64,000 bases of DNA from Hemerocallis citrina (Eukaryota > Streptophyta > Magnoliopsida > Asparagales > Asphodelaceae): assembly GCA_017893485.1 (NCBI GenBank), contig CM030367.1, positions 144,263,767 through 144,327,766 of the forward strand, read 5' to 3'. The translations under genes and the position numbers were made by a program. The notes beneath the pieces are model-generated. The model saw nothing but the letters and a program-made list of their open reading frames with translations, was not told the origin of the DNA and did not search any database. Positions 44,351 through 55,800 of the stretch are shown here, piece by piece; position 1 is the first letter of the stretch, and every line of letters begins with the position of its first letter.

Positions 44351-45994
44351 ATGTCTCCTAAAGGAAAAAGGTAGGAAGCGGCATCCAGCCAAAGAGTCAC
44401 TCCTCTTCCTCCACCTCCACAACTCCAAGATCTTCCTCTTCAAGCCGACCAACAAGTTCAGCAACTACAGCCTGAACAGCCTCCTCCCAGGTTCAGAGGG
44501 GGCTCCCATCGGAGCCGTCAGGGACAACACTCCCACCATGACCACATCTCAGTTCACAACCCTTCAACTGACTGTATGGCTTCTCAAAGCCCTCTCGGGC
44601 CTGATCTCCATCAAGTAATCGTTAATCGACAGCAGGGGGTCGACCTCCAAACCCGCTTTAATGAAAGGCGGGCCCTTGAGGAAGTACCTTAACCCGAGCG
44701 CCAAGGGGCCCCCAGAGTCCGCTCACCCCGTAGGCCAAGGCCTAGAAGAACCCCTTCCACGAGGAGGCAAAAAGAGTCCCCTCCACGTCATCGGCGGACA
44801 AGTCATACTCCAATAAGCCGAGTCGCACCAGGGGACTGCCAAGCTGGTGGGGCACCAGTCACTCAGGCCGAGTTCCAGAACTTTAAAGAAGATATCCTGC
44901 GAGCTCTTAATATTGCCACAAGTCAGGATCAGTGTGCGCCTAGCCCTCTTCATGCCCTGAGTCATGGCTGTTGTACACCTAGCCCTCGCCGTACCGCCAC
45001 TCATGAAGGAGAGTCCAGAGGGTCGACTAGATCCGACCGGGGGGATGATTCTGTCCATCGCTGTCCCCACGAGATGGAGAGGTGCCTCAATAGGCTCAAC
45101 CGGGAAGAAGACCAGCGGGCGAGGAACTTCTGCCCAAGCAGGCCCCCGTTCTCCAGAGCCATCATGGAGGCCCCAGTCCCTAAGGCCTTTAAGCCTCCCC
45201 ACTTCGAGTCCTACAATGGGGAGACAGACCCTGCCGAGCACATCGAGAGTTTCAAAACTCTCATGATGATTCACCAGGCCTCAGATGCGCTCCTCTGCAA
45301 GACCTTTTTAACTACTTTGAAGGGACTTGCTAGAGAATGGTATTCCCGACTGACCCCAGCCTCCATATTCTCCTTTGACCAGTTTGAGGAGATCTTCCTC
45401 ACCCACTTTGTGGGTAGCCATTGAGCTGAGAAGACAAGCACGTCTCTATTGGCCGTCTGTCAGAGGAAGGGAGAGTGCCTGAGGGATTATGTTCGGTGTT
45501 TCACAACCGAGGCACGATCTATCACCTCTCTTGTTCAGTCGGTGGCCTCTGCTGCATTCCGACACAACATCAATCACGCCGACCTAAAGGCATCTTTCAC
45601 TAAAAAGCTGCCCTGGGACTTCTTGAAACTCCTACTGAAGAGTGAGAAATATATCCGGGCTGAAGAAGCCCTCCTCCTGCTTGATCAGAAAGAGACCATG
45701 TCTGGGAACAAATGGAAGGGGTCAGAAGAAAGCCTTAAGAAACTCCAGAAGGACAACAGCGGCCAGCACCGCCCTCCTCCCTGCTTCGACAAGTTAACCC
45801 CTCTGAATTCCAGTGTCTTGGCTATCCTCATGGAGGTTGGCAAAGAAGGCTTGCTCCAACCTCCTCCAAAAATGAATACATATGGCAAGAAGAGGAATAG
45901 AGAAAAATGGTGCCGCTTCCATAGGGATCATGGCCACGATACTGATGATTGTCGAGCCCTCAAAGATGAAATCGAAGCCCTCATTCAAAGATGA
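44351..45994 (+). pseudogene. gag: Gag of the Tat element
   Basis: From the ATG at 44351 the frame stops after seven codons, then continues in pieces: a Gln/Pro-rich part, HHDHISVHNPSTDCMASQ, FNERRALEE, and from 45074 an open part with PFSRAIMEAPVPKAFKPPHF, DPAEHIESFKTLMM, LAREWYSRLTPASIFSFDQF and LTHFVGSH, a TGA at about 45422 and then KGECLRDYVRCFTTEA. The C-terminus has WCRFHRDHGHDTDDC, a C-x2-H-x4-H-x4-C finger, a variant of the retroviral knuckle I know from Tat-type Gag. It aligns with the gag at 22108-23358 and shows the part deleted there. Several stops inactivate it. Confidence 0.88.
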
Positions 45995-46700
45995 CCTCTT
46001 CGCCAAATTTGTGAAGAAGGACAAAGTAAATCCTCTGCCTCCTCGAGGGGTGATTAAGCGAGCTAAAAGACCTGTTGATTCCCCTGACTTCGAAGCTGAA
46101 GCAGTCTTACACCTCATCCATGGAGGCCCAATGGGGGGAGAGTCAAACTCCTCCCTAAAAGCCTTCGTCCGGGAAGTAAACTCTGTACAGAACCATCCTC
46201 CCCCCAAGGTCCTTGGGGTCCTTGTCACCTTTTCAGATAAGGATTTGGAAGGCGTCCGAACGCCTCATTGTGATGCTCTTGTGATAAACCTCCATATGGC
46301 CAACTTCGAAGTGCGCCGAGTCCTGATCGACAACGACAGTTCGGTCAATATCCTCTTTCTAGAAGCCTTCCAAGGCCTCAATTTATCTCGAGACCGACTT
46401 AAACCCACCGGCTACACTCTTCATAGATTTTTTGGGGTGCTAGTGTTGATCGAGGGAGTTATCACTCTTGACGAAATCGCTGGCAAAACCCCGGCCACCC
46501 GAACCGAACCAATGGACTTTATGGTTGTTGATGTAAAGGCTGCATAAAATGTCATCCTTGGCCGACCCGGCCTAGCCGCTCTTCAAGCCGTACCCTCAGC
46601 CTACCATATGAAGATGAGATTCCCCACCACAGCTGGGGTGGGAGTGGTTAGAGGAAGCCAGGAGATTGCCCAAAAATGTTACATGACTTCGGTAGGGGGC
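45995..46700 (+). pseudogene. Protease region of the Tat element
   Basis: After Gag the frame (45882-46547) runs through LGVLVTFSDKDLEGVRTPHC and VRRVLIDNDSSVNILFL (about 46312-46360). Tat proteases usually have D-N-G-S-S at this active site; here the Gly is Asp. Then come GVITLDEIAG and a stop at about 46545, followed by NVILGRPGLAAL, the usual C-terminal protease motif. Function is lost. Confidence 0.82.
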
Positions 46701-46799
46701 GGTCCTCTCTCTTGAAGCCCTCGAACTCCCCCAAGGGCAGCCATGCCTTCTCTGAGCCGGTCGACAAGCTAGAAGAAATAGTCTTCTCAGAAGAAGACC

Positions 46800-48640
46800 C
46801 AACCTGAACGTTCCAAGTTAGCAAGGTCCTTCCCCATCCGGTCAAAACCGACATTATCTGATGCATAAGGGGGAACTGTGACCTCTTCGCATGGACCGCA
46901 GCTGACATGCCTGGAATTTCAGAAGAATTTCTCATGCACCACCTCAGCATGGCCCGTGAAGCCAGACCAGTCTAACAGAGGTGTCGCAAGTTTGTACCAG
47001 ACCGCCAGCAGGCCATCAAAGAAGAAGTAGAAAAACTCTTGGTGGCTCGGTTCATCCAAGAGGTCAATTATCCCCGAGTGACTGTCCAACGTCGTGATGG
47101 TCAAAAAGGCCAATGGGAACCGGAGGATTTTTATCGACTTTAATGATCTGAACAAGGCCTGTCTGAAATATTCGTTCCCACTTCCTAGCATCAATGCGTT
47201 AATTGATGCCACCACTGGTCACGAACTCTTGAGCTTCATGGACGCCTTCTCCGGATATAATCAGAACAGGATGTTCCCCCGGGCATTCTGAAGATTTCAT
47301 TCACAATAGACCAAGGCTTGTATTATTACCGCGTCATGCCCTTCGGGCTAAAGAACGCTGGAGCGACATATCATCACCTCGTCAACAAAATTTTCAAAGA
47401 GCAGATCGGACGGAACATGTAGGTATATGTGGATGGCATGTTGGTAAAAAGTCTCAGAAAGCAGGACCACGTGACCGACCTTTAGGAAGCCTTTGATGTA
47501 CTCCGAAGTCACAATATGAAGCTGAACCCGTCCAAGTGTGCCTTCGGTGTGTCATTTGGCAAATTCATAGGGTTTATGGTTCGCCAAAGGGGCACAGAAG
47601 CCAACCTGGAGAAGATCCAAGCCATACTGAACATGGCTCCCCCGTCCAATGTCAAAAAAGTGCAAAGGCTCACAGGGCGCCTCGCCGCCATAAGGCATTT
47701 TCTCTCTAATTCAGGAGAAAAGTGTCACCCGTTCTTTAAGGCTCTCAGGGGAAGAAAGGCGTCAAGTGGGGGCAACCGTAGCAAAAGTCCGTTGACCAAC
47801 TCAAAGCATATCTGGTCAACCCCCCGCTCCTGAGCAAGCCCAAGCCTGGGGAAATCCTCTACCTTTACCTCGCCACCTCAGAATAGACCCTTAGTGCCGT
47901 CCTAGTGAAAGAAGAGGACAAAGCCCAGAGGACGCTCTACTATGTGATTAAGGTTCTCAGAGATGCCAAACTCCGTTACTCGAAAATAAAAAAGATGGCC
48001 TATGCGCTAGTCATGGCCGCTTGAAAGCTCCGTCCTTACTTTCAAGCCCACTCGTTGGTCGTTCTTACCGACCAGCCCCTCAAGTAAGTGCTCCACAAGC
48101 CTGAAAGTTTGGGGCACCTCATGAAGTGGCCCATAGAGCTGAGCCAATACGATATCAGCTATCAGCTAAGAACCGATATCAAGGCACAAACCCTAGCAGA
48201 GTTCATAGTGGAGAGCACTATCCCCGACCTAAGCAAAAAGAGAGAGGAACCCCCATTCTAGATCGTATATGTTGATGGGTCCTCATGCACTGGCGTGAGC
48301 AGAGCAGGGGTCAACCTGACTGGCCCCGATGACTTCGCTCTTTAGTACTCGCTCCGCATTAATTTTTGAGCATCAAACAATGAAGCAGAATATGAGGCCC
48401 TCATAGCCGGTCTATACCTGGCGCGCAAGGCCGGTGCTCAGCGCATCAAAGTATTCAGTGACTTACAACTGGTGGTAAACCAGGTATCGAGGAAGTATGA
48501 GGCAAGAGATGATCGCATGGTCAAATATTTGGCCAAAGTCAAAGAGCTTATAGGTACTTTCCAAGAAGCAGAACTCCAACGAATCCCCCGAGAGAAGAAT
48601 GGGCAGGCAGATGTCCTCTCAAAGTTGGCTTCCTCTTCTC
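46800..48640 (+). pseudogene. Reverse transcriptase and two RNase H domains of the Tat element
   Basis: RT: CDLFAWTAADMPGI (about 46870), FIDFNDLNKACLKYSFPLPS (47128-47190), MDAFSGYNQ, VMPFGLKNAGATY and YVDG at 47426-47437, where the second catalytic Asp of YVDD is Gly. The connection domain has MAPPSNVKKVQRLTGRLAAI (47633). The first RNase H (about 47840-48130) shows stops. The second RNase H has VYVDGSS (48268), [14 protein letters not shown] (48375) and [10 protein letters not shown] (48455), then [13 protein letters not shown]. The dual RNase H arrangement defines the Tat lineage. In-frame stops are numerous and mostly of the CAG/CAA/CGA/TGG transition type. Confidence 0.9.
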
Positions 48641-48750
48641 TCCAGGGGCTTGAACTCACTGGTTTGATAGAAGTCCTTTTAAGACCCAACATCGAGGAAA
48701 GAAGCCTCAAATCAATGGAAATACTACCACTGGCACTCGGAAAGAATTAG

Positions 48751-50028
48751 ATGAAGCCCCTGCTCGAGTTTCTCAAAGACGTAATCCTCCCTCTAGACCC
48801 TAAAGAGGCTAGAAAAGTCAGAACTAGAGCTGAGCGATATACGCTCATCGAGGGGGTCATGTACAAGTGTTTTTATACTCAAATGGACAGCAGACCCTAC
48901 TTGCGGTGTCTCTCTCCTGAGGAGGCTCAATACGCTCTAAAGGAAGTCCATGAAGGGGTAGGTGGCGCCCATCTTGGAGCATGGTTCCTCGCCCACAAAA
49001 TCTTGAATCATGGCAATTTCGGGCTCACACTCCTCAGCGACGCCGAATAGCACGTTCTCTAAAGTGGCCCCTGTCAAAAGTTCTCAACCATTCGGCGTTT
49101 ACAACAGGCCAAGTTGTCATCCTTATCCAGTATGATCCCTTTTGCAATGTGGGGGATGGACTTGCTCGGACCCTTCCCTCTAGCGCCTGGTCAGCGGAAG
49201 TTCCTTGTTGTTGCGATCGACTACTTCTCCAAATAGATTGAAGCTGAGCCTTTAGAAACAATCACTGAGAACAGAGTCCATCAGTTCTTTTGGAAGAACA
49301 TCTTCTGTAGATTCGGTGTTCCGCGGATCGTAGTAACTGCCAATGGGACCCAATTCACAGGGGCAGCCTTCCACAATTTCTATCCGAATCTCGGTATCCA
49401 GCAACGATTCTCCTCAATATCTCACCTGCAATCCATTGGTCAAGTAGAGAATGCCAATCGGAAAATTCTCTCCGGCCTAAAGAAGAGACTCGACAAGTCT
49501 GCTAAGGGATTATGGGTCGAACAACTTCCCAATGTGCTTTGGAGCTACCGCACCACTAAGCGGACCCAAACGGGAGAATCTCCTTTCAACCTTACTTACG
49601 GCTCAAAAGCTGTCATCCCACTTGAAGTTGCCTTACCCTCTCCCCGCTTGTTAGCCTTCAGTGAAGAGCAAAATTCGAACCAACTTCGGGGCAACCTTGA
49701 CCTCATCGATGAGATTTGAAAAATATCATCCATTCATCAAGAGATCTATCAGCGCAAGATCGAGAATTCTTACAACAAGAGAGTCCCCCCAACAAATCTC
49801 AAAGAAGGAGACATGGTTCTGAGAAAACTATCAATTTCTTTTCTGAGCAAGAAAGGAAAACTATCTCCTAATTGGGAAGGGTCGTACAGGATCTCCAAAG
49901 TTTTCTGCCCAGACGCTTATCAACTTGAAGACCCGGGGAGGAAGAGAGTGTCGAAAATATGGAATGCGGAACACTTGTTGAAGTACAAAGAGGGTGTTCA
50001 AACACCGCTCGAAGCAACTTCCGCCTAA
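48751..50028 (+). pseudogene. Integrase of the Tat element
   Basis: The N-terminal finger is partly visible (VHEGVGGAHLG, GPCQKF) around stops and a frameshift near 49050. The core has GMDLLGPFP (first Asp kept, about 49155), FLVVAIDYFSK and VVTANGTQF at about 49328, where the second catalytic Asp is Ala, and GQVENANR with the Glu kept. The C-terminal region has LWSYRTTKRTQTGESPF, LKEGDMVLRKL, GKLSPNWEGSYRISK (GPY/F-like) and IWNAEHLLKYKEG, ending with TAA at 50028. No chromodomain is present, as expected for Tat. Confidence 0.88.
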
Positions 50029-50200
50029 AGCATTTGTTAATTGGTTCTTTTTATTACTTAGTTAATTTTCTTAAATGTAATAAAGGCTTGCAACTCAGAA
50101 GCAGCCACTTAGTCCTCTTTAATAAAAGCAATTTACTTCTCAGAAAACCTATTATCTAAATCTTTTGATTGTCTTACTCCAAAGCGTACTCTAAGTATGA

Positions 50201-50680
50201 AAACTCTCTTAAACGAGAAGTTCGGAGTCCAACACTTGGTTCGACGCCACTTTAACCGCTTGTGAACAAGAAAGTGTGAAGTAGCTTACCATTCGAAATT
50301 GCTCCCACAACTGTTGAAACTCTCTTAAATGAAAAGTTCAGAGTCCAACACTTGGTTCGACGCCACTTGAGCCGCTTGTGAATGAGCAAGTGCGAAGTAG
50401 CTCACCATTCGAAATTTCTCCCATAACTGTTGAAACTCTCTTAAATGAAAAGTTCAGAGTCCAACACTTGGTTCGACGCCACTTTAGCCGCTTGCGAACG
50501 AGCAAGTGCGAAACAGTTCACCATTCAAAATTGTTCCCACAACTGTTGAAACTCTCTTAAACGACAAGTTCAGAGTCTAATACTTGGTTCGATGCCACTT
50601 TAGCCGCTTGCGAACATGCAAGTACGAAGTAGGTCACCATTCAAAATTGCTCCTACAACTGTTGAAAACTTTTGAACACA
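50201..50680. repeat. 116-bp tandem repeat array (4 units)
   Basis: AAACTCTCTTAAA starts at 50201, 50317, 50433 and 50549, exactly 116 bp apart; a degenerate fifth begins at 50665. Units contain GAGTCCAACACTTGGTTCGA and GCTCCCACAACTGTTGAAA. They are homologous (reverse complement) to the 110-bp units at 21521-22201 and lie in the same place in the element. Confidence 0.93.
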
Positions 50681-51344
50681 AGTGTTAGCAAACACGTAGA
50701 GAAATGACATAAGCTCTTAGCCAAAAAACATTATTTGTTCCACAAGAAAGGAAAAGTTACCAGTGTTATTAGGCGAAAGAGGCTTGTTACAATATCAAAA
50801 AGGAGCAATCAACAAAAAAATATTGCTTGAATACTACAAATATCTTATTCCGTTAAAGTTGGGGATACAAGTCTTATTCAAGACCATACTACAAATATAT
50901 CATTCCGCTAAAGTTGGGGATACAAGTCTTATTCAAGGCCAAAAACTCCTACAAAACTATAAAGCATCATCCTAACTCCTCCTAGGAAGTGGGACACTTA
51001 TATTAAGCGATACATGGGGACAACGAGCACTGTGCTGCTCCCTCGTTGCCTCCGAAGAAATCTCCAGGCATGCGTGCCGAGTCGTACCATCAGGACCCAT
51101 AGACCTAGCTGTCGTCCCAACAAATGCTCCCCTTGACGAACTGGCTACTCTGCTTTGAGCATCCCCAGGGTTCTATGGATCATTAGGCATGCGTCACGCC
51201 AATTCATGCTTCTCTGGGCATACTCCCTACGCAGACAAGAAGTGCTCCTAACATTGCTCCATTCGGAGAGTCATTTTAAGCCAAGATTCTCTGCCTCTAA
51301 CACGATGAGCCGCTCTTTGAGGGAATCATCTGTCACTTTAAGCT
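50681..51344. other. Interval between repeats and antisense frame
   Basis: A direct repeat of about 60 bp (ACTACAAATATCTTATTCCG / ACTACAAATATATCATTCCG, 50833 and 50890) is present. No protein is recognised. Confidence 0.45.
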
Positions 51345-51761
51345 TCAAGTGAGGCACCCTGCTCGTGATACCCCTTGTGAGAGCTCAAAGATGGTCCTCC
51401 GCAGATGAGCCGCTTCTAAACTCTTCTTGAGCACTACGTTCTTTAGCTCGTCCCTTTCTAACGTCACTGCGAAGAAAGAGTGCTTCAACTTGTCCTTTTC
51501 TGACGTCACCGCGAACAGAGAGTGTTGTAGGAATTTTAGTTTCGAAGCTTTGCCGGCAGCCATAGAAAGGCCGACCTCCCCACCTTCGAGGGTCACTTCT
51601 TGGATAATCTCCTTAATATGCCTCGTCTCAATATCTCGACGAGCCAAGACCAATCTCAATTGAAAAAGCTCCAACTCCACTTTACAGAGCCTCTCCCTAG
51701 ATTCAGCGAGTCCCATCTTAGTAATACAGAGTTGGATGCAAAGTTGCGATGCCTCACTACC
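51345..51761 (-). CDS. Antisense coiled-coil reading frame of the Tat element (counterpart of frame C)
   Basis: Read on the minus strand after a splice-acceptor-like TGACTCCCCCAG (51762 on), the frame is open: GSEASQLCIQ, MGLAESRERLCKVELELFQL, ARRDIETRHIKEIIQE, SEKDKLKHSFFAVTLERDEL and LRRTIFELSQGVS, with the stop at 51345. An internal ATG is at 51716. It corresponds to 20405-20857 in the pol-less element. A coiled coil is likely. No function can be named. Confidence 0.6.
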   Translation of the reverse strand, partial: GSEASQLCIQLCITKMGLAESRERLCKVELELFQLRLVLARRDIETRHIKEIIQEVTLEGGEVGLSMAAGKASKLKFLQHSLFAVTSEKDKLKHSFFAVTLERDELKNVVLKKSLEAAHLRRTIFELSQGVSRAGCLT

Positions 51762-51801
51762 CTGGGGGAGTCAACCAAAGAGATAACCATAAATCACTAA
51801 G

Positions 51802-51888
51802 GCTAAATAGAGCTACAAGATAGTTCTATGGCTAAATAGAGCTACAAGATAGTTCTATGGCTAAATAGAGCTACAAGATAGTTCTAAG
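51802..51888. repeat. 29-bp tandem repeat, 3 units
   Basis: GCTAAATAGAGCTACAAGAT with TAGTTCTATG, repeated three times with almost no change, between the two antisense frames. Confidence 0.9.
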
Positions 51889-52659
51889 GTAAAGTGAGGC
51901 TACAAGAACTTCAAAGTCTCACTTCCATACACAACACTTGTCCCAAAAAGAGATATTTTCATTATTCCAATGAAGGTACAAGAGCGGTGGCCAGTCCGCT
52001 ATTAGGCGTCGATACAAAATACATAGACTAAAAGGAGAACAAAATATACAACTAAGTCAGGGGTCAACCTCTTTAGAAGGATCCATAGCCACAGAAGGCA
52101 CGACTACTTGTGTTTCGGTGGTGACCACCAGGGGCAAGGAACCTGGAGCCGCGTCTGCCTCTGTCTTGCCACCCTCGACCTCTTCCCCACGGTCCTCTTC
52201 TCCGTCTTCATCGCCTTCTTTGGAAATGTCATCGAACCCGGGGACCGGATCGGGGATCAAACGCCACTTGGCACAGTCGACGTCAGGAAACTTTGCTGTG
52301 ACCTCGTCTATGGCTCGGGCGTAGGTCTTCGCCATGTTCACATAGAGAAACCTCTTGGCCTTCTCCATCGCTTGTTCTTCTGCCTCCTTCACCGTAGCTA
52401 TCTTCGCAGCCATGACCTCCTCCTCCTTCTCCTTCACAGTGAGCTCCTGCTTCACCAACCTAGCGTTGTCCGCCTCTAGCTTGGTGACAACGACCTCGAG
52501 GTGCTCCACCCTCGAAGTCTTCATCGTGGCTTGAATCCTCGATTTCTCGAGGTCATTGGCAATCCTAGCTTTGTCAGCTCGAGCTCTCTCATACTCAAGC
52601 TTCAACTCCCTTTCTTATATGTTCATCTTCTCCATCAGATGCCTGAAGTGGCAAGTTAT

Positions 52660-52747
52660 CTGCAAGAGAAGCAAAGCCTAGTTATTTGAGTGAGCAAAAG
52701 ACCAACACTTAGCAAAAAGAAATAGTTCAAAAAGATAGAAAACTTAC
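52660..52747 (-). other. Intron 2 of the antisense gene (88 nt, phase 0)
   Basis: ATGTCG|GTAAGTTTTC donor and TCTCTTGCAG|ATAACTTGCC acceptor on the minus strand, the same position and phase as in the pol-less element. Confidence 0.82.
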
Positions 52748-53208
52748 CGACATGGCAGCTCGAGCAATTTCGAGCGCGTCATCACCAATGGTCCCCACCT
52801 CCATGGCGGCCTTTTCCTTCGATGTGGCAAGATGCCGAACCGCTTGCATACAAGAAGACGAATCGCCGAGGAATCCATCAAGCTTCCTAACTTACTAGTC
52901 AGGGACGAAAATCTTCTTATGTTCCTTGGTCAAGAACTCCTCGGCTTCAGCAGTTAGGGGTAGGACCTCCAAGGCCAAAGCTGCCAATATGGGGAAGGCC
53001 CCCGCACCAACGGAGGTTGACGGAGCTGCCGAAGTCGCCAGCTGCGAAACCACCGCAACTTCCTTTGAGGAGTGCTCCACGGTGGTAGAAGTTGTCTTCA
53101 CCTTTGGCGAAGAAATCTTCATGGCCACCCACTTCCTCTTCCTGCCGGCAGGGGCCTTGCTGCTCAGAATGCCACGCCCCGCAAGCATATCGTCGAAGTC
53201 CATTGATT

Positions 53209-53324
53209 CTGCAAAGAGGGAAATGCACCGAAGATAAGGGTAAAATAAAAATTTGATTAAGTCAAAAGAGAAAAAAAAGGGATAAAGAAGAAGGGGTTGC
53301 TGAACTAAAAAGATAAAAGCGTAC
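53209..53324 (-). other. Intron 1 of the antisense gene (116 nt, phase 1)
   Basis: CCCCA|GTACGC donor and CCTCTTTGCAG|AATCAATGG acceptor on the minus strand. The codon A+AA continues KSMDFDD, parallel to KTMKMDY. Confidence 0.8.
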
Positions 53325-54402
53325 TGGGGTTTATCATGCTGAGACACCCCTGAAAGAGCAGCTCCTCTGTCAAGTCCTTCCAATCGAGCTTCGGTCGATC
53401 AAGGAGCATTTGGACCATCTCTGTTACCACGGGGCTAAGAACAGGGCTCTCCTTCGCCCACTTCGGAACCTCCTCGACCTAAGTAGTCAGAATATTCCAC
53501 AGCTCTCGACTTCGGATCAGAAAGAACTTGTCCCTCTAGTTCTTGAATGAGTCTGGGCAGAAGACGAGCCGTGCCTCATGCCTCGGTGACAGATAGTACC
53601 TGAACTCTGTCTTGTGCTGCTGATGGATCCGGTACACAGTCCGCAACACACTTAACCGTGGCTCGAAGTTCGCTACTTGACAATGGAGGATGAACCAGTT
53701 GATAAGCCTCCACACATTCATCATATACTGGACTGGGCTGACCCGGTACTATCGCAACACTTCGGCAACAAAAGAATGGAGCGGTAGTCAAACACCCGCT
53801 AAGAAGGCATCGACATGCCAAAGACACATATCCACGGCATTGGCGAATTGGCCCTCACCCCGGGCCGAGGCAACATCAGATCGAATTCACTCGGGATCAG
53901 AAAACACTCCTGAATTAATTTTAAATCCTTTTCGTTGAGTATGGAGATGGTGTCTTCAGCCTCTGAAGTCTCTCGAGCCGCATTGTCCTCGAAATCCCGG
54001 CCCCGACCGTACACAATACGTTCGTCTAGATCATCTAGAAGTTCTCGAACTCGATGAATCCTTTTCAGGGGCCCGAGCAGCCTGCCGAACTCCCCCATTC
54101 TTCATTCTCTCTCAACGATGGTCTCCATCATTGCCGAAGAAGTCCCTACTATGGCCTTATCCTTGTGACTGTAGAAGCTTGACTAGAGGTCGGCTGAATG
54201 GTGATGATGGGGGAGGTCTCTTGCCCCGAAATGACGCTAGACATTCTCTAAAAGTAAATTAAAATTATCTAAGAATTACCTTGATTTGACATCTACAGTC
54301 AGAAAAGATCACCAGAAATAGAAAATCTTTGTCGAAAGCTCCCGTTAGAAAGTGAAAATCGCATGAGTAAAAACTTAGAGAATGAGCAAATAAGGGGGTG
54401 AA

Positions 54403-54412
54403 GTTTTATAGA
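54403..54412 (-). promoter_or_regulatory. TATA box of the antisense gene
   Basis: TCTATAAAACTTCACCCCC on the minus strand, about 160 bp upstream of the ATG at 54244. It matches the antisense TATA region at 16642 of the other element. Confidence 0.7.
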
Positions 54413-54529
54413 GAGGAGGGTAGTTGGCACACTCCCCAAGGTTAAAGGCCCCAAAAAATGCAAAGGCCGGCCCATTTACCGCAAAACGACAAGAAAGATA
54501 GGGAATCCAAAAGACACTTGACTGTTCAA

Positions 54530-55800
54530 AGGTCAACTGTCAAAATCTCCACGTGTTGCCTCCTGAAGCCTTTCTCAACTTCGGCAAGTGGCTCCGATCA
54601 TTCTTGTCACTGACGTCGTAATCGAAGAACTGGCATTGATTAGTCAACGGTCAACGGTTAACAGTAAAAATCTCCACGTGTCATTTTCTCAAAGTCTCCC
54701 TAGACTTCGGTAGCTCACGCCGAGCGTTCCTGACACCGACGTCGAAATGGGAGAAATGGCATTGACTAGTCAATGGTCAAAGGTCAACATCTCCACGTGT
54801 CGACTTCTTGAAGCCTTTCTTGACCACGGCAAGTGGCTCCGAGCATTCTTCACCGACGTTGCAATTGGAGAAATGGCGTTGACAGGTCAACGGTCAACGG
54901 TCAAAATCTCCACGTGTCGACTTCTCGAAGCCTTTCTCAACCTCGGTAAGTGGCTCCGAGCATTCTTGTCATCGGTGTCGTAATTGGGGAAATGGCATTG
55001 ACTGGTTAATGATCAAGAGTCAAAATCTCCACATATTGCCCCCTCGAAGCCTCTCTCGGCTTCGGCAAGTGGCTTCGAGCATTCTTGTCATCGACGTCGT
55101 AATTGGAGAAATGGCGTTGACTAGTTAACAGTCAAAATCGCCACGTGTTGACTTCTCGAAGCCTTTCTCGACCTCGGCAAGTGGCTCCGAGCATTCTTGT
55201 CACCGACGTCGTAATTAGAGAAATGGCGTTGACTGGTCAACAATGAATGGTCAATGGTCAAAATCTCCACGTGTCGCCTCCTTAAAGCCTCTCTCGACTT
55301 CGGCAAGTGGCTCCGAGCATTTTTTTTCACCAACATCGAAATTAGAGAAATGGCATTGAATGGTCAATGGTCAACAATCAAAATATCCACGTTTTGCCTC
55401 CTCGAAGTCTTTATCGACTTCGGAAAGTGGCTCCGAGTATTCTTGACATCGACATCGAAATGGGAGAAATGGCATTGACTGGTCAACGGTCAACAACTCC
55501 ACACGTCATCTTCTCGAAGTCTCCTTTGACTTCGGCAGCTTATGCCGAGCATTCTTGGTACCAACGTCGAAATGGAAGAAAAGGCGTTGACTGGTCAATG
55601 GTCAACAGTCAACAACTCCACATCTCGTCTCCTCAAATTTTTCCCAGACTTCGGCAGCTCATGCCGAGCATTCTTGACACCAACGTCGAAATGGGAGAAA
55701 TGTCGTTGACTGGTCAATGGTCAACCATCAACAACTCCACGTGTTGTCTCCTCGAAGTCTCCCTAGACTCTGGCAGCTCTCGCTGAGCCTTTGTGACGTC
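54530..55800. repeat. About 11 tandem units of about 119 bp with G-box and W-box cores
   Basis: CTCCACGTG-type sequences occur near 54548, 54672, 54791, 54908, 55027, 55139, 55265, 55385, 55498, 55618 and 55737 (a few degenerate). Each is preceded by one to three copies of GGTCAAC/GGTCAA and a TTGACTGGTCAA, and followed by TCGAAGCCTTTCTCGAC, CGGCAAGTGGCTCCGAGCAT and GACGTCG. CACGTG is the plant G-box, and TTGAC/GTCAA is the WRKY (W-box) core. The array lies directly upstream of the antisense TATA box at 54412. Confidence 0.85.

Larger units (their letters stand above)
52057..54244 (-). pseudogene. Antisense spliced gene of the Tat element: Transposase_28-like domain and coiled coil
   Basis: This is the counterpart of 16841-19275. 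The ATG is at 54244 (minus). Exon 1 runs to 53325 and includes TISILNEKDLKLIQECFLIP, FDLMLPRPGV, FRYYLSPRHEARL and WKDLTEELLFQGCL, with stops and frameshifts. Intron 1 is 53324-53209 (GTACGC...TTTGCAG, phase 1). Exon 2 (53208-52748) has SMDFDDMLAG, PLTAEAEEFLTKEHKKIFVP and LDGFLGD. Intron 2 is 52747-52660 (GTAAGT...CTTGCAG, phase 0). Exon 3 (52659-52057) begins ITCHFRHLMEKM, forms a coiled coil (VEHLEVVVTKLEADNARLVK), then FLYVNMAKTYARAIDEVTAK, an acidic stretch, and ends KEVDP-stop. The conserved exon structure argues that the spliced product was selected for during the life of the family. This copy is broken. Confidence 0.8.

Noticed and set aside
54244..54285. Very short intron directly before the antisense ATG (GTAATT...TTTTAG)
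   Set aside because: Only about 37 nt, below the minimum for plant introns, although the AG before the ATG is conserved in both Tat elements.
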